Below, piece after piece: positions 11,701-24,246 of a stretch of DNA of 64,000 nt. The stretch comes from Dactylonectria macrodidyma (Eukaryota > Ascomycota > Sordariomycetes > Hypocreales > Nectriaceae), in NCBI GenBank assembly GCA_020744425.1, contig JAGMUV010000004.1, positions 2,852,001 to 2,916,000 on the forward strand, given 5' to 3'. Positions within the stretch are counted from its first letter, which is position 1. Each line of letters begins with the position of its first letter. The notes under the pieces were generated by a model, which saw nothing but the letters and a program-made list of their open reading frames with translations, searched no databases and was not told the DNA's origin. Both the position numbers and the translations under genes were made by a program.

Positions 11701-12429
11701 TCAATCATCGGTTGGCAGGAAATCGTTCTGGTCCTGTTGGCCCGGCCTCGAGTACAAGGGATTGTGGGTTTTGGTGTGGTAGTGTCCCGCGAGGAAGCAG
11801 GGGCAGGCCGAGCTGAACTCCTGGCAGCCGTTGCAGAGTCTGCCCACCTTGCCAGGCCATTCCCAGCCCTCCCTGCATCCTGTTGCAAAGACCTTGCTGC
11901 ACTTGCTAGATGCCTCGGATAGGTACTCGTCCTTGCCTTTGCTCAACTCACCAAAGGCGTACCAACAATCGCCATAGCGGCATTCGTTGTAATTTGGCAC
12001 GGGCGCTTTGGTGATCTTGGGAGCCTTCTTCTTTTTGGACCTTGTCTTTGTCGAAATACTCGTGCGTTCCGGCCCCTGTATAGCCTTTGTTTGGCTGGGC
12101 TTAGGTTGAAGAGTGAGCCATGGCGGCGCCGCAGCAGGATCAAAGGTTTTCACGCAGTACCATGTGTTTACTAGTATTTTGGTGGTGCAGCCCTCTGCGC
12201 CGCCGATGGCGGGGTTGATCCGGAGGAACTCGTACCAGTTGAGTTGGGCACCGGCAATGATGGAGTTGCAATTATCTCCTTCAACGGCGAGGTGGAACTG
12301 CTCACAAGCAGGAAAGGCTGGCTCGAGCATAGGGCTTGGGGTATTGATCGGGACATCTGCTGCCGTGACCGGGAACAACCGCCCGGCAGAGAGCGAGATA
12401 ATCCCAAGGAATTTTATCCACATCATCAT
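11701..12429 (-). CDS. Secreted LysM-domain protein with C-terminal cysteine-rich region
   Basis: Single-exon ORF of about 243 residues. Seen: three adjacent ATGs (12429, 12426, 12423) followed by a signal peptide (WIKFLGIISLSAGRLFPVTA). One LysM module follows, about residues 40-95, with the usual order: HLAVEGDNCNSIIAGAQLNW, EFLRINPAI and a closing NTWYCV. Then comes a Thr/Lys/Pro-rich linker with a basic run (KTRSKKKKAPK), and a second region with at least eight cysteines (NECRYGDCWYAF, CREGWEW, CNGC, SACPCF). LysM modules bind chitin oligomers, and secreted fungal LysM proteins can shield cell walls or sequester chitin fragments from plant or animal receptors. Whether this one is an effector cannot be told from sequence. 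The basic run could be a processing site. The TATA-like element at 12540-12546 is suitably placed. Confidence 0.85.
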   Translation of the reverse strand: MMMWIKFLGIISLSAGRLFPVTAADVPINTPSPMLEPAFPACEQFHLAVEGDNCNSIIAGAQLNWYEFLRINPAIGGAEGCTTKILVNTWYCVKTFDPAAAPPWLTLQPKPSQTKAIQGPERTSISTKTRSKKKKAPKITKAPVPNYNECRYGDCWYAFGELSKGKDEYLSEASSKCSKVFATGCREGWEWPGKVGRLCNGCQEFSSACPCFLAGHYHTKTHNPLYSRPGQQDQNDFLPTDD

Positions 12430-12539
12430 ATCTGCGAGTGACTTGACACAATCGTTGTTTCGGCTTGAATTGGGTAGTGATGTAAGGAATATGTGTGAGA
12501 GCGTATGTATCAACATCCTGGGAGTCAGGGTATAGCAGC

Positions 12540-12546
12540 TTTTATA
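12540..12546 (-). promoter_or_regulatory. Putative TATA box of the LysM gene
   Basis: TATAAAA on the minus strand, about 110 nt upstream of the first ATG of the LysM gene. The spacing is reasonable for a fungal core promoter; there is no direct transcript evidence. Confidence 0.4.
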
Positions 12547-14879
12547 CTTTGTCGAGTACTTCTTCGAGCCAGTTGACTCAATTGATCAGAATCCATCCTA
12601 ACATATAATTCTCAAGTTCCAGGAAGACGTAAATGGTGCTCAATAAGTGTTATTGAGACCCAATTGTAGCAGATGTTTGGTGTTGCCGTCGAAGAGACGA
12701 TCGCGGCAATACGAGAGCATGGTTCAATGCCTTTGAGGCAGCAGAACCGGTGATCCAAGGGTTGCGGAGACATACAAAGAGTCTTTTAGCCAAAGAGCAG
12801 GCAGGGATTGGAAACTTGACAAGAGTTGCGATATCCTTGTCCGGAAATAGACTTGAAAGCATCGATCGACGTCAACGTTCCCAATTCAGTAACCCCGGGA
12901 GGAGGGCGGAAATAAACACCTATTTGTAGGCAGCCTACTCCGTGAAAGTCAGCAGTACTCGAGACTAAGTACCTAAGACAAGAGGCACGGGGTTGCCGTT
13001 CATGAGACACGCAGACGGAGGATGCGCGGCGTGCTCAAGCACACGCAGATGTGGCGGAACACACAGACGTGATAGTCAGAACAGAAAAGAGAATGAGGCA
13101 CATGGCGAACATGGAAGAGTTTAAGACAGGACATCCACTTGGCCAGATGGGATAGCCTCGAAGAAGTCTAGACTCCGACCAAGAAACGTGGACAGCGCAG
13201 ACAGCCAACGCGAGTGGTCCAACTGAGACAACAGCGACGAATCGGCTCCACTGGCTCAGCCGGGGAGGGAGAAATGGAGCAGAAAATGGAGCAGAAAATG
13301 GAGCATGTGTGAGTGGGAATCCTGAAGAATGGCGCCTGAAAGGCTTGAAAGATGGTGGACTCGAGGATGGACGACGGATGGGGGCTAGAACGAGGCTGAA
13401 GGCTTCCAGGCTTTCTGGGCCCTAAAAGCCGTTACCAAGTGCCCGACGGACAGCGGCGGGCCCCACTGACAGGCGAGCAGGGCAGGCAGACCTTACTTCG
13501 TAGGTAGCAGAAGGACACTGGTAGGGCATGGTAGGGGCCCCCCAACAGCAGTCCAACGCGGCGCTGACGGCGAGCGACAAGGCCTAGCAGGGTCTGACAG
13601 AGAAACCTGACAGGCCCTGGCCGCCAACGAACCGGGGCAGCGGCGGGTGAGCGACAGGGGGCCCCGGCCCGGAACGCACTAACCAATAGGCGACGGCATT
13701 GGCCATCGTACAATTCCCCTCCGCAGCCTCGCCCATCATACGATCTCGACAGGCAGTGGACAATTTCTGCTACGCCAGGGTTCAGGGCCCCTGGGGCGAT
13801 GGGCAGCCATGTCCAAAGTCACGCCATTGCGACCGACAAACATCACGACCTCTTCGTCCCTCCCGGCAGTGAGAAGGGAAGCCCCCCGTACGCCTTGTTG
13901 CTGCTTTACTGCTGCTGCCGTTGTTGTTCGCCGTCGCCTCTGCTGCGTCTTGCAGTCTAACATCCCAACATCCATCCATCATCCCTCCCGCAGGCCGCCT
14001 CATCGAGTCCGCCACGAACCCAATCCGACGACGCAAACGGGGCTCGCCAGTCACCTCAATCCCGACTTCTGCAGAATCGAACACGCACGCACAGGTCTCC
14101 TCTCGCCAGGCCGCTTTTTCGCCTTGCTCGCCTGCTGCCCGCTGCCCGCTTCCCACTGCTGTCGCCACTGATCCCTCCCTCCCCCCGCGTCTTGCAGTCC
14201 TGCCTCCTGCGAATTGGCGAGCCGCATCCTGGCCCGTCGCCTGTCGACTGATACTCCATAAAACCTTTCACCTGCGATCCCGCGGGTAGGCCAACCTCAT
14301 CAAATTCGACCGCTACCAATCCGTCCGTCTAGGCCGTCGCTGTCACCGTCGCCGCTTCCGCCCGCTTCATTCTCGCGACTCAAGTTAAGCTCATCCTCTA
14401 GATCTGGTATCAACCTTAACGACACCCCACCTCGCTGTCGAGTCTCCAGTCTTCCGTCTCCGGACTCCAGTCTCCCCATCTCCACGACCGCCCTCACCCG
14501 AAAACTGTCAGCATCGGCGCCCGTTGCCAAATCTTTCTCCATCGCCCCAACTACGGTTTACGAAAACTACCATTAATTAACCACCACCGCACACGACGAC
14601 AATCAGTTCCTGTCCCGCGAATCTCCGCGTGAACACAACAACTCCCTCAACACCATCATCGCCGTTGCGACGCCCCTTTTGCTTCTCCCGCGTGCTCTCC
14701 CGAATGAGCCAGTTTACCCACTGAGACAATCTCACCCCGCCGCGATCCCATCTACTTGTCCTCTCCGGTTCTTGCGAATTGAGCCGGCAACACCCTTCTC
14801 CGGGCCGCTGACACGAGATCCCCCCCCCCCGACTCTGACCACGGTAGGCCTTCGAAGGCCTGGGGATGCCGTGTTAGCG
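12547..14879. other. Intergenic region and probable long 5' leader of the bHLH gene
   Basis: The first part has no recognisable gene. From about 13900 to 14879 the plus strand is strongly pyrimidine-rich (TCC/CTC/CCC runs and a C10 tract near 14821), typical of fungal promoters and leaders. Several short upstream ORFs, including one open in frame from 14679 into the bHLH start, could influence translation. Confidence 0.5.
13274..13305. repeat. Tandem 12-bp repeat
   Basis: ATGGAGCAGAAA is repeated twice and followed by a partial third copy (ATGGAGCA). No coding or regulatory role is evident. Confidence 0.8.
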
Positions 14880-16549
14880 ATGGATCCCAATCTCCTCAGT
14901 TTCTTTTCGGTGCCAAACAACCAGACACTGAACCCGGTGGACCAGAATGCCGAATCGTCGAGCAGCACCCATCAACAACAACCCGATCCTCAATCATGGC
15001 GGCAATCAGGATTAGACAACGATATGGGTCTCTCCGACCAAACTTCTGCGCCGTCGAGAGCCACCCATGGCTCTTATGACAACGCCTCGACTGCCGCAAG
15101 CGACATCTCCTTTACACAGGCCCCCATGCCGTCGCCCTACACCCAATACAAAACTGTTCTACCAACGAGGGGACACCCACGAAGCCACCACCAGCAACGG
15201 AAAAAGGAATCGCATGACAGGAAACGCACCAAAGTTGACACTGAATCCGCCTTGGAGTCACTGGATTACTGGATTCAATTTGATGATGAAGAAGCCGAGA
15301 GAGTAGGAAGCTTTGAGATTGACTTTTCAAAGCGTTATGACATGACGAATCAGAACAGGTTTGTGTTTCTTGCTGGTCGCTGGAAACCCTCAGACGCTAA
15401 TTGACGCCTCAAGACCCGCATATGCGACAACCTCGACGACTCCCGGCCTTGGAACGGGCCTTTACGCCAGCGCACCCGCTTTTAAGGGCGCCGACTTTCT
15501 CGACGACAACGCGCTCGATAATGCGCTGTCTGACGATGAGGAAGGATTTGACTCCATTAATCTAGAGGAGCATTTAGCCAAAATCGAAACCATGCCACCA
15601 CCAGAAGTCCCCCCTCGAGAGGGCCTCTACTCTACTCCCCTAAGTTGGGAGAGACCGGAGCCCGGTCTGCGTATGGACCAGCCTTTTGGGGTTCCCGAAA
15701 GTCCGGGTTCAATGGGGATGGTAGGATATCAGCAGGCGATGCCTGGAGTTGGATCCCAAGTTAATCAAGTTCTGAGCAATGACGAACAAAGGCGCCTCCT
15801 AGCCATTGCCATGAACACTGGCCGGACACCAGCGAGCTTCATGCCCCCTAGTGGATTCGGCCTTGGATTCGGTGCTGGTTTGGGTACCGGGTTGCCCCCA
15901 GAGTTTAACGCCAGCATCGATTCTATTCTTGGCGTTGGGGATCATAGCCAGAGCCAGACTCCGACACCAGGTGACAACTCCAAGACCCTAGGCCCGGACA
16001 TCAAGCGCGAAACATCCTCCAACGATGGGGGCAGCTCCGCGGCATTGAGTTCGTCTGTGCCCCCACTCCATCGCACCCACACGGGCATGTCAGACAAGGG
16101 CAAGGACAAGCTCAAGGCCGGAGACAGAACAGCTCATAACGACATTGAGCGGAAATATAGAACAAACCTCAAGGATAAGATTGCAGAGCTACGCGACGCT
16201 GTGCCGGCTCTAATGTCCATACCTGAGGATGGAGAAGACGACGGAGAGTCGTCAAATCCACAAAGAGCCCCTAAAGTTAGCAAGGTCGGTTCTCAACTAC
16301 TCACCAGGGCAAAAAGCCATACTTGTTTTTGTTCACGATGACTGACAATTTTTTCAGGGGACTGTTTTAACAAAGGCCACCGAATACATCCAATACCTAG
16401 AACGTCGCAACAAGTCCATTTTGAAGGAGCACCAGGAGCTCGCCCGACGACTTCAGGCGTTTGAACAGCTGCTCAGTGCCTCGGCCCGACAGCCATTCCT
16501 GATGCCCAATCACAGCAGAACCCTCTTCGATCCCAGAGGATTCTGTTGA
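14880..16549 (+). CDS. SREBP-type bHLH transcription factor (no membrane anchor)
   Basis: Nuclear DNA-binding regulator. Exons 14880-15358, 15414-16284 and 16358-16549; introns 55 and 73 nt; 513 residues. The basic helix-loop-helix lies at about residues 415-485: HNDIERKYRTNLKDKIAELR, a loop extended by an acidic insert (EDGEDDGESS), then helix 2 KVSKGTVLTKATEYIQYLER, split by the last intron, and a short leucine-zipper-like heptad (LKEHQELARRLQAFEQLL). The Tyr in the basic region (IERKYR) is diagnostic of the SREBP/Cph2 subgroup and allows binding to both E-box and sterol-response-like sites. Unlike SREBPs there is no transmembrane segment after the zipper, as in Aspergillus SrbB-like or GlcD-gamma-annotated proteins. 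The N-terminal 400 residues are Ser/Pro/Gln-rich, with an acidic patch (LSDDEEGFDS) that may activate transcription. Targets are unknown. Confidence 0.82.
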
Positions 16550-17179
16550 AATAGACATTGTGTTGTTCCAAGGTTCCTTGGGATTGTGTATAAAATATAC
16601 CCCAGAGATGATTCGTGCCGCACACACTGCTCATCCTGCTTCTTCGTACATTTTTGGTTTGATTTGCTGGTCGGGCTTTAGTCTCGATTGTGTGTGAGAG
16701 CTTTGGTGTATATGCGCTGCATGTGTCTTCATCCTTGCGTGCATAATAGAGTCACAGGTGATGAGATGTTATATGGGCTGTTTATTTTATTAGATGCGAG
16801 GGTTGTGTTTCGCAGCTTATCTGGGGCCAACAAGGGGTTGTATTGTTGGGGATTGGACTTCAGGTGAAGGTACCCTAGAGTGATGACTTGTAAACGAGTT
16901 ATGCAGAGTCTATGATTGGAGGCTATAAAGTAACCTGGCAAGGTGGCTTTGGTTATGGAATGGTTTATTGTTTACTCGTTGTCGAGACTTACTCGATGAG
17001 ACAACTCATGTAATCCTGGGGACTGTGATTGAAAAGAGTGTCGTGTGTGGTGATTGACTTCGCGACTTGATTCACAGCAAGTATGAGGGGTAGCAGGTAT
17101 GAATTGGGCACTGATGGCCCGATCATAATCATTTCTACTTTTCGTTACAGGGACTGTACACTTTTTTACGTCTATTCAA
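16550..17179. other. 3' region between convergent genes
   Basis: AT-richer sequence between the stops of the bHLH and icp55 genes, presumably both 3' UTRs. No ORF or RNA gene recognised. Confidence 0.55.
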
Positions 17180-18800
17180 TCATGGCACATATTTTAGAGC
17201 TTCAATGTCGTCAACCTCTTTTACAGCCTCGGTGGTGAGGACATATGGTGAATCATCGTCGACACACACGCTATCCTCAATACGCACGCCCATACCCCTG
17301 AACGCGGCGGGCCAGCAATCATCGTTGGGCACGTAGATACCAGGTTCGATGGTGACGCAGTGGCCGCGGCGTAGGATCTCGCGGCGGCTGTGACCCGGGC
17401 AATCATGCACGTCAAGGCCAATGTAGTGGCCGACATGGTGGGGGAACAGCTGGTTGATATTGCTCGAGGATACGGGGAAGCCAATGGCGCGCAGCTGATC
17501 GACGAGGCCGCGAGTCGTGATGTTGTGAATGTCTTCTAGAGACATGCGGGCGCTCTCGCGACACAGTGCGACACTTGTGCGCTGGACCTTAAGGACGGCC
17601 TCGTAGAGGTCACGCTGTGCGTCTGTGAACTTGCCCGAGGCGGGCCAGGTGCGTGAAATGTCGGTGATGTAAGTGCCGTACTCGCCGCCGGCGTCAACAA
17701 GAATAAACTCTTCCTTGTCGAAGGTGCTGTTGTTGACCGTGTAGTGAATGCAGTTGGCGCGCTCACCGCCCGCGACGACGGGGATATATGCCGGGCCATC
17801 GCAGCCGTTGATGACGAATTGGTAGTCTAGAAAGGCGTGTAAGTGCTTCTCCTGCTTCCAGGTACGGCGCATGGCCTCGGTGATAGCGCGGCCGGAGATC
17901 TGTCCGGCTCGGCGCATGTTGGCGACCTCGGCAGGGCTCTTGATGACGCGCAGCTTGTTCATAACGGGGTAGAGAGGCGTCCGCGCGGGACGGGGCTCGC
18001 GGCCGGAGAAGAAGCGCCACAGCCAGTTAGCGGCGTTGTTCTTGGACGGTTGGATATCGGCGTAGACGAGCTTGGCCGAGTCCAGCAGCTTGGCCAACAG
18101 AGCGTCGGCCTCGTCGATGGAGTGCGCCTCATCGGCGTTGAAGACGTCGCGGGCGGCGTCGATGCCGTTGCGGTAGCCCGACCATTGCTCATCGCGCGGG
18201 TTCTTGGGCTTGACGAAGAGCTGGAAGGCATAGTCGCCCAAGTTGGGCCCCGTCTTCTCGATGACAGCAATAGCATCACCCTCCTGCCAGCCCGTCAGGT
18301 AGAGGAAGTTGGACTCTTGGCGGTAGGGGTGGAAGACGGCGCCGGACTTATACTGGAGGGAAGCGGCGTGCAGCACGGCGACGCTGCCTTCGGTCATGGA
18401 GTCGGCGAGTGCGGCGCGGCGATCGGCATATTCCTGGGCCGATATGCCGGGCGTCACTGGAAGGGAGGACTCGTCAGCAGGGAGTCGCGCGGGCTCTATC
18501 GATCAAGGAAGACGGACGCTCGCCGGGTTTAAGGATGTGCGGGTGCGTCTCGTAGACGGGCTGGCCGAAGCGCAACTCGGCGGCGGAGACGGTGGCATAG
18601 CACCGGCGGTTTGCGGAGGACGATGATGATGATGATGGTCTGCCATGCAGATGAGCACCGGCGGCGAGTCTGAAGCTGCGAGCAGCTGCGGGAGACTTTG
18701 CTGCTGCGATGGAGGCTGTTTGCGGCCGAGGAGTCGCGGTTCGGAGGGGTTTGGAGGTGTATTGCTCGAGGCTCCGGAATGGAGCTCGAGGGAACCTCAT
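17180..18800 (-). CDS. icp55: Mitochondrial intermediate-cleaving aminopeptidase Icp55 (M24B)
   Basis: Xaa-Pro-aminopeptidase-like enzyme that removes one residue after presequence cleavage by MPP and so stabilises mitochondrial proteins. Exons 18800-18518 and 18456-17180; intron 61 nt; 519 residues. Seen: a long basic, Ser/Ala-rich N-terminus with no acidic residues over the first 15 positions (mitochondrial presequence), the aminopeptidase-P N-domain (KPGELTPGISAQEYADRR, FLYLTGW), and the pita-bread catalytic domain. Metal ligands are visible in order: DAGGEYGTYITDISRTWP (two Asp), HHVGHYIGLDVHD (His), TIEPGIYVP (Glu) and RIEDSV (Glu). The splice join restores the conserved KPGELTPGISA. A 1.4 kb divergent promoter region separates it from dbf4. 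Confidence 0.9.
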
Positions 18801-20217
18801 TTTAGACCTGGTGGAAATTGAGCGTGTGAGACAAATCTAAGTGCAAAGAAAAAGCGTGAAGCTGGGAGGGGCACATGGGACAGTGGAGAACCAAGACTGG
18901 AGTTGAGGAAGAACGTACGTACGCAGATGTCTACTTGGCGGAAGTGACGCAATGCAAGGTGAAGATCCAGCCTCGCCTCTATTCCGTGCCCAGCCAATAC
19001 GTCTTTTTCGGTGGTATTTTGTGCTGGTTATCCACGTATCGAGATTAGATTGACCCAGCTGGCTGGCCAGGATGTGGTTGCGCTCTAGGGTGGGTTGTTT
19101 GTCTGCGGGTGACCTGACCCGAGGCTACCCTCGGAGGGGTTTGACGAGGCTAGTTGGTGTGCGAGGACGGCGAATTGGCCAAACAACAATGGGATGCAGG
19201 GAGAGGCCGATGCAGGTGACGGAGATGCAAAAGAGTGATGCAGAGAGGCATGACGGAAGCCAATGGTCAAATGCAATGCAATGCAGCCATTCCCGCGAAT
19301 TGGTACGGTAGGCAATTCGGGAAGACGGCGCAATACTACGTCCACATTAACGTGGCTGTCACTTTATTTCTAAACTCAATTGTTGCATTTTAACATAAAA
19401 AGATCTTTGTCGACCATGAGTTGGAAGAGGTTTGTTTCTCTGTTGACATCCATTGCTCCATTCGCCGTGTACAGTAATACTCACAACAACAGAACGATGG
19501 GGCATCATTTCCACTCTGCATCCTGCCTGGTCTTTTGTCCCCTGCAGGCCGTGGGCCGTGGGCTGTGGCCTGTGTTTGTGTACTAAAATGACCAAGCTCT
19601 TGGACTTGTTTATCACGGCAGAGTCGCATTTGGGGCAGTTTTCGGACATGGTGCTGGTCTGGTTGCCGTGAGCTTGGTTTGGTTGCTGGCCCAGCGGCCT
19701 CGGGACCGTGCGTGTTTTTGGCAGAGGCGGCAGAGGCAGCCGAAGCAGGCATAGCGCTGTTATGCCAAGCGCGAAGCGGGCTCCACTCCCAGTCTCGGTC
19801 TCCAACAACACCAGTTTCCTCCCACGCAACCAACGACTGCCAACCAGCACCACCTCTGACCTCAAACCAGGCCGACCACACAAAAACATCCAACTCTCGG
19901 TCTCCTCGGTCGTCCTCAGTCTCTTTGTTCTTCCTTTCCTCGCTCTGGTCTTAACCCTCTGTCGCCGCTCATGTCTTGGTAGCAGCTCTCACACTCCCTC
20001 CCCTCCCTTTGCCACCTCGCCAAATCGACGTGTCGTCCTCCGCGTCGCGTGCATCTTTCACGGCTCCTCCCCAGCCCCTCCTCGTCACCAACCAACATCC
20101 ACCACGCAACGCTGCAACTGCACCCACGCTTTTGCAGACGCCCCTGCACTCGCCTCTTGCGTGACTGACTCTTGCTCTGGACTCTTCCCTCCCAGAGCAT
20201 GCTAACGGCCTCATTTT
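18801..20217. other. Divergent promoter region of icp55 and dbf4
   Basis: Overlapping ORFs on both strands have no family features. The part from about 19790 to 20210 is pyrimidine-rich on the plus strand, as expected for the dbf4 leader. Confidence 0.5.
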
Positions 20218-22273
20218 ATGGCAACCATATCTCTATCGCCCACGCCAGCTCCCATCTCGGCCATGTCCTCGAGACGGGGCCCGCTCACAAACAACCCGAA
20301 TGTTGCCAATTCGCCCTTGAGAGGTGCTTCCACCCTGGCCGCCTACGCCAAGCAGAAACGCTCCTACGCCACGATACAGCGTGAGGAGGCCTACGGCCAG
20401 CCTCCACCCTTAAAAAAACAGGTTCTCGACAATGGCAACCAGCGTGCCCTCCGGTCGCCCACACGGCCGGTCCGCACCCAGGTCCTCGTTCAGCGCGGTA
20501 CTACGCGTCCCGCCACCAAGGAGCGTTCCTCAAGAGCCATCTCAACTTCGAGAAGCACTCACGATGCCGAGACTGAGAAGGAGCAATGGAAAAAACATCA
20601 TCGGGCCAAGTTCCCCAAAATGGTTTTCTATTTCGAGAGCATCCCAGACGATATCCGGGCCAGGTTAACGAAGCGAGTAACCTACTTGGGTGCTGTATGT
20701 CCTACCCTATGGTGATGAAAATATTTTACAGACCTCTGCTAACCCCAATGCAGCGCCAGGAACCCTTCTTCTCAATTGCAGTCACACACGTCGTTACCAC
20801 TCGATCGATACCACCCGAAAGGTCCGAAACCGAGGTTGACCAAGAACCCGAACAATCACACCACGAGGAGCATGAGCCCGAAGAGCAGCCCCAAACCATC
20901 AACCCTTCGTTGTTGGATCGAAACACAGAGGCTCGACGCAAGCTTCTGTTCGACTTCCGCAATGCACCCATGCGCTCACATCAGTTGGATGATCCCACCA
21001 AGCGGAATAAGGCGAGAAACAACGATGTTCTGCACAAGGCCCGTGAGATGGGAAAGAAGATTTGGTCACTGGACAAGTTCCAGACCATGCTGTCTGTGCT
21101 TCTTGAAGCAGAGACCAGCCACAGCACATCTTACAGTTCTAGGTCGACCTCAACCCGTGGGCACTACGGAACATCCAAGGGTGCTCATGAGCCCAACCTG
21201 CTTCAGCTGTTGCACAACGAGCGCCTGAATGGCCCCTCGGATCGTGACCCATCTGCCGCCAACCGCGAGTTGTGCTACTTCAAGGGTCCTCACATCTACA
21301 TCTGGGACATGGACGAGAAGCAAAAGCCTATTATGGTTCGCGAGTATCCCAAGGTGGCGAACAAGGCCGATGGAGAGTGGCCCCAGTTTCGAAGTGTCGG
21401 AAACGGTCGCTGTCCCTTTGTGGAAGAGATTGAGGTCCCGGACAAGGAACACCGCCGGCAACGAGAGCAAGAAAAGGCTCGAGCTGCCAAGCGGGAAGAT
21501 TCTGTCCCCATTCTGAAGCCCCCGCAGATCCCAGTCCCCAAGGCTGTGACAGGGAAGCGATCGCTGACGGAAATGGAAGATGGTCACAACAAGGCCCGTG
21601 CCGTGACTCCAACAGAGATTTTCAACCCGGCTAAGGCGACCCTGTCTAAGCAGGCTGGGCAGAACGCCTTTACGAGCCGTGCTGGCACTGGTCGCCTTTT
21701 CGCAGGCGAACCCGTGGCTTCAGGTGTACAGCCATCCAACATCACATCCGCTATTCGATCACAAATGATTTCATCCACGTCAGGTGTCAACGGGGCTAAG
21801 GCAGGAACCAGTAAAGAAGTTCACGGACTCCAGCGAAAGGTGCTTCAGAAGGCTACTCCCGCATCTCATGACGTTAGCTCGCGTCGCCTCGCTGAGGTAT
21901 CGATGGATGTCACATCTAGCAGATCAACTACTATGGGTCGACACACCTCGCGTCCTGTCGAGGTCCAGGACGAAGAGAACCAAAAGACGGCAGAGAGCAA
22001 GGAGCGAAAGATGCAGTTGAAGAGCAAAAAGGATCTCAAGCCTGGCTACTGCGAGAACTGCCAGGACAAGTTCCGTGACTTTGATGAGGTGAGTTGACTT
22101 GCAACGACACATCGTTGACATGAGGCTAATATTTCCCCCAGCACATCCTGTCTCGGAAACACCGCAAGTTTGCCGAAAACGACGACAACTGGACCGAGCT
22201 GGACTCTCTGCTGGTTCAACTGAAGCGACTCCCGAAATACACAACAGAGTCGGATGAAGACGATGGGTGGTAA
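20218..22273 (+). CDS. dbf4: Dbf4/NimO regulatory subunit of the Cdc7 kinase
   Basis: Activator of the Cdc7 (Hsk1) kinase, which phosphorylates MCM helicase to fire replication origins. Exons 20218-20694, 20754-22088 and 22142-22273; introns 59 and 53 nt; 647 residues. Seen: an N-terminal BRCT-like motif N region (about 130-190; MVFYFESIPDDIRARLTKRV, FSIAVTHVVTTRSIP), the IWSLDKFQTMLSVLL segment that ends this motif, motif M around residues 290-350 (GPHIYIWDMDEKQKPIMVRE, WPQFRSVGNGRCPFVE), and a C-terminal CCHH zinc finger (motif C) PGYCENCQDKFRDFDEHILS with RKHRKF completing the His pair. The last intron splits the finger at DFDE/HILS. A phospho-rich linker separates M and C. A downstream ATG (20263) is an alternative start. 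Confidence 0.9.
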
Positions 22274-24246
22274 AAAAAATCCACCCAAATCCTGCTGCCG
22301 GTTCAATCCACGACACGCATCGTCTACGCAGTCCCATAATGCACTCTTCTGAAACCGACAACATCATCTCGGACCCTTCCATGACCTTTTCTAGCTCAAT
22401 GAGCTCACAACATTTGGCACCGTTCAAGGCGGGCCCCCATTCTCAGCTCCATTTTGCGCATCTTGATACAGATTCCCACACGGTACAAAAACAGCAACGA
22501 AGACACCTTGTCGTTTGGTTACTGGAGTGGTTGATGGTCGCATTTCCTGAGCGGTCTTTCGTTTTTGAGACGATAAAAGTAAGTAAACGAAGATTACTTT
22601 TCAAGCTCCATTACATGAACTGCATGCGACGGTGTATAGCGGCATGGTTTGGCATTTTATTTTTCTTCTTCTTGTTTGTTCTTTTCCTGGAACGGAACTG
22701 CATATACCATATACTGGGGCGTTAGTCGCGGTCCATCACGCAACATGGCAGGCACGGAAGCATGGAATTGCATGGTCGAGGGTTGGGATGATATTGGGTG
22801 GACAGGCAGAGGTTTATGAAGGATGGAGGAAAGGAGAACATACAAGGCGGCACAACGATTGCAGGAGCGACACGAGGGTCGGTTGATGTAGATATGCGGT
22901 CAGGACATGTATAAAGTAGCCGACATGTTACAATCATGAAGTCTATAAACAGTACACCAGTGCCAGCTGAGATTGTGAGGTTAGACAACCCACTGATTGC
23001 CTATCTAGGCATGGTGTCCAACGGGAATAATGTCTCAGTATCCCACCACCTCACTACCTCTCTTGCCTGACATTCTTAGTTCAAGACCTAGCAGGTCATC
23101 CATCCTGTTCCTGCGAAGAGACAGGTTCTCAGCCCGGATCGGATCATGTGACGAGGGCTTTGGAAGAGAAGCCAATTGCCGCATTGATCTCTAAAATGCT
23201 GCTTCACTGCCTCTATGCGTAACTCGCAAATGGAACAAACAATATTTTTCAACAGATCCTGTGACTAATTAGAAGGAAGTGAGACTTCAAAGCCCAATGA
23301 CAATCATCCATGGTCGATCGTTTTCCCCCCTTGCCTACCAAGCCGCTCTAAGCCGCTCACCGTGGCGCACATGGCGTTACAGTAGTCAACTCGCTAAAGA
23401 GATGGTCCTCAAGAGGGGGTTTCAACGTGTCTTTGCACAATGAGACATCTTTCGTTGTCTGGCCTCTAATCCGAGGTCTCATGCAGCCAGTGACCTTAGG
23501 CGCGGCTGAAGTGGTTTGACGGGAACCCAGTCGTCTCACGCTTGCCTCTGATTCCCAGAGACACCGGGCCAATTGCACGCGGGAAGCTGAACCCAACAAA
23601 TTTGGTGCCTGAATTTTTTGCAGACCAGGCAGGTCTACTAATGAACGACCCTAAGCCTTAAGGAGGGGAGGGAATTGATTCTCTTCTGGCTTCCGTGGGT
23701 TCCCGACGGGAGGAATAAGTTTCTTGTCCTCCCAGCTACAAGACGGAGCAAGAGGGCGCGACGTTTCCTTCCCGTTTTGCCCCATCTTGCATTGAGGGCT
23801 GATTCACCGCCCGTTGGAAATCCTGCATTACTTGGCATGTGAATCAGACACCCTCTCCAAGTGTTTTTTTTTGTGCTTGTGTGTAAGCCACAGAAACTCT
23901 AGCTTGTCAACCCCCTGCGCCGTCGAAAACACCTCGATGAGCTGACGCAGACCGTACTAAAGTCCCCTGCTTGCCTCCGAATATCGGTTTGCTCCGTACA
24001 CTTGCGTTTGTGCATTCGACGCGCCGACTTCCGACAGGTTTTGCGGCATCCGGTTTGATACTTCCTCCCGGCGTATAAAGAATCAGCAGTCCGGGGCCGT
24101 GTCCGCGGACCCATCCCTCCGAACCCCCCTTTCTCCATTTCCTCCCACTTCGCTCCACACCCGTTGGACTTAGACGGGGCAAGGAGCCGGGCCTGAAAGC
24201 CGGAACCACCGTTGCTAGCGAAATCGACCGCAGCTCAACCCCCACC
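22274..24246. other. Intergenic region between dbf4 and PAL
   Basis: Probable dbf4 3' UTR followed by the PAL promoter and leader. I see only short unrelated ORFs; no RNA gene or mobile element. Confidence 0.5.

Noticed and set aside
17843..18532. 229-codon ORF on the plus strand
   Set aside because: Antisense shadow of icp55, which has all metal ligands and family motifs on the other strand.
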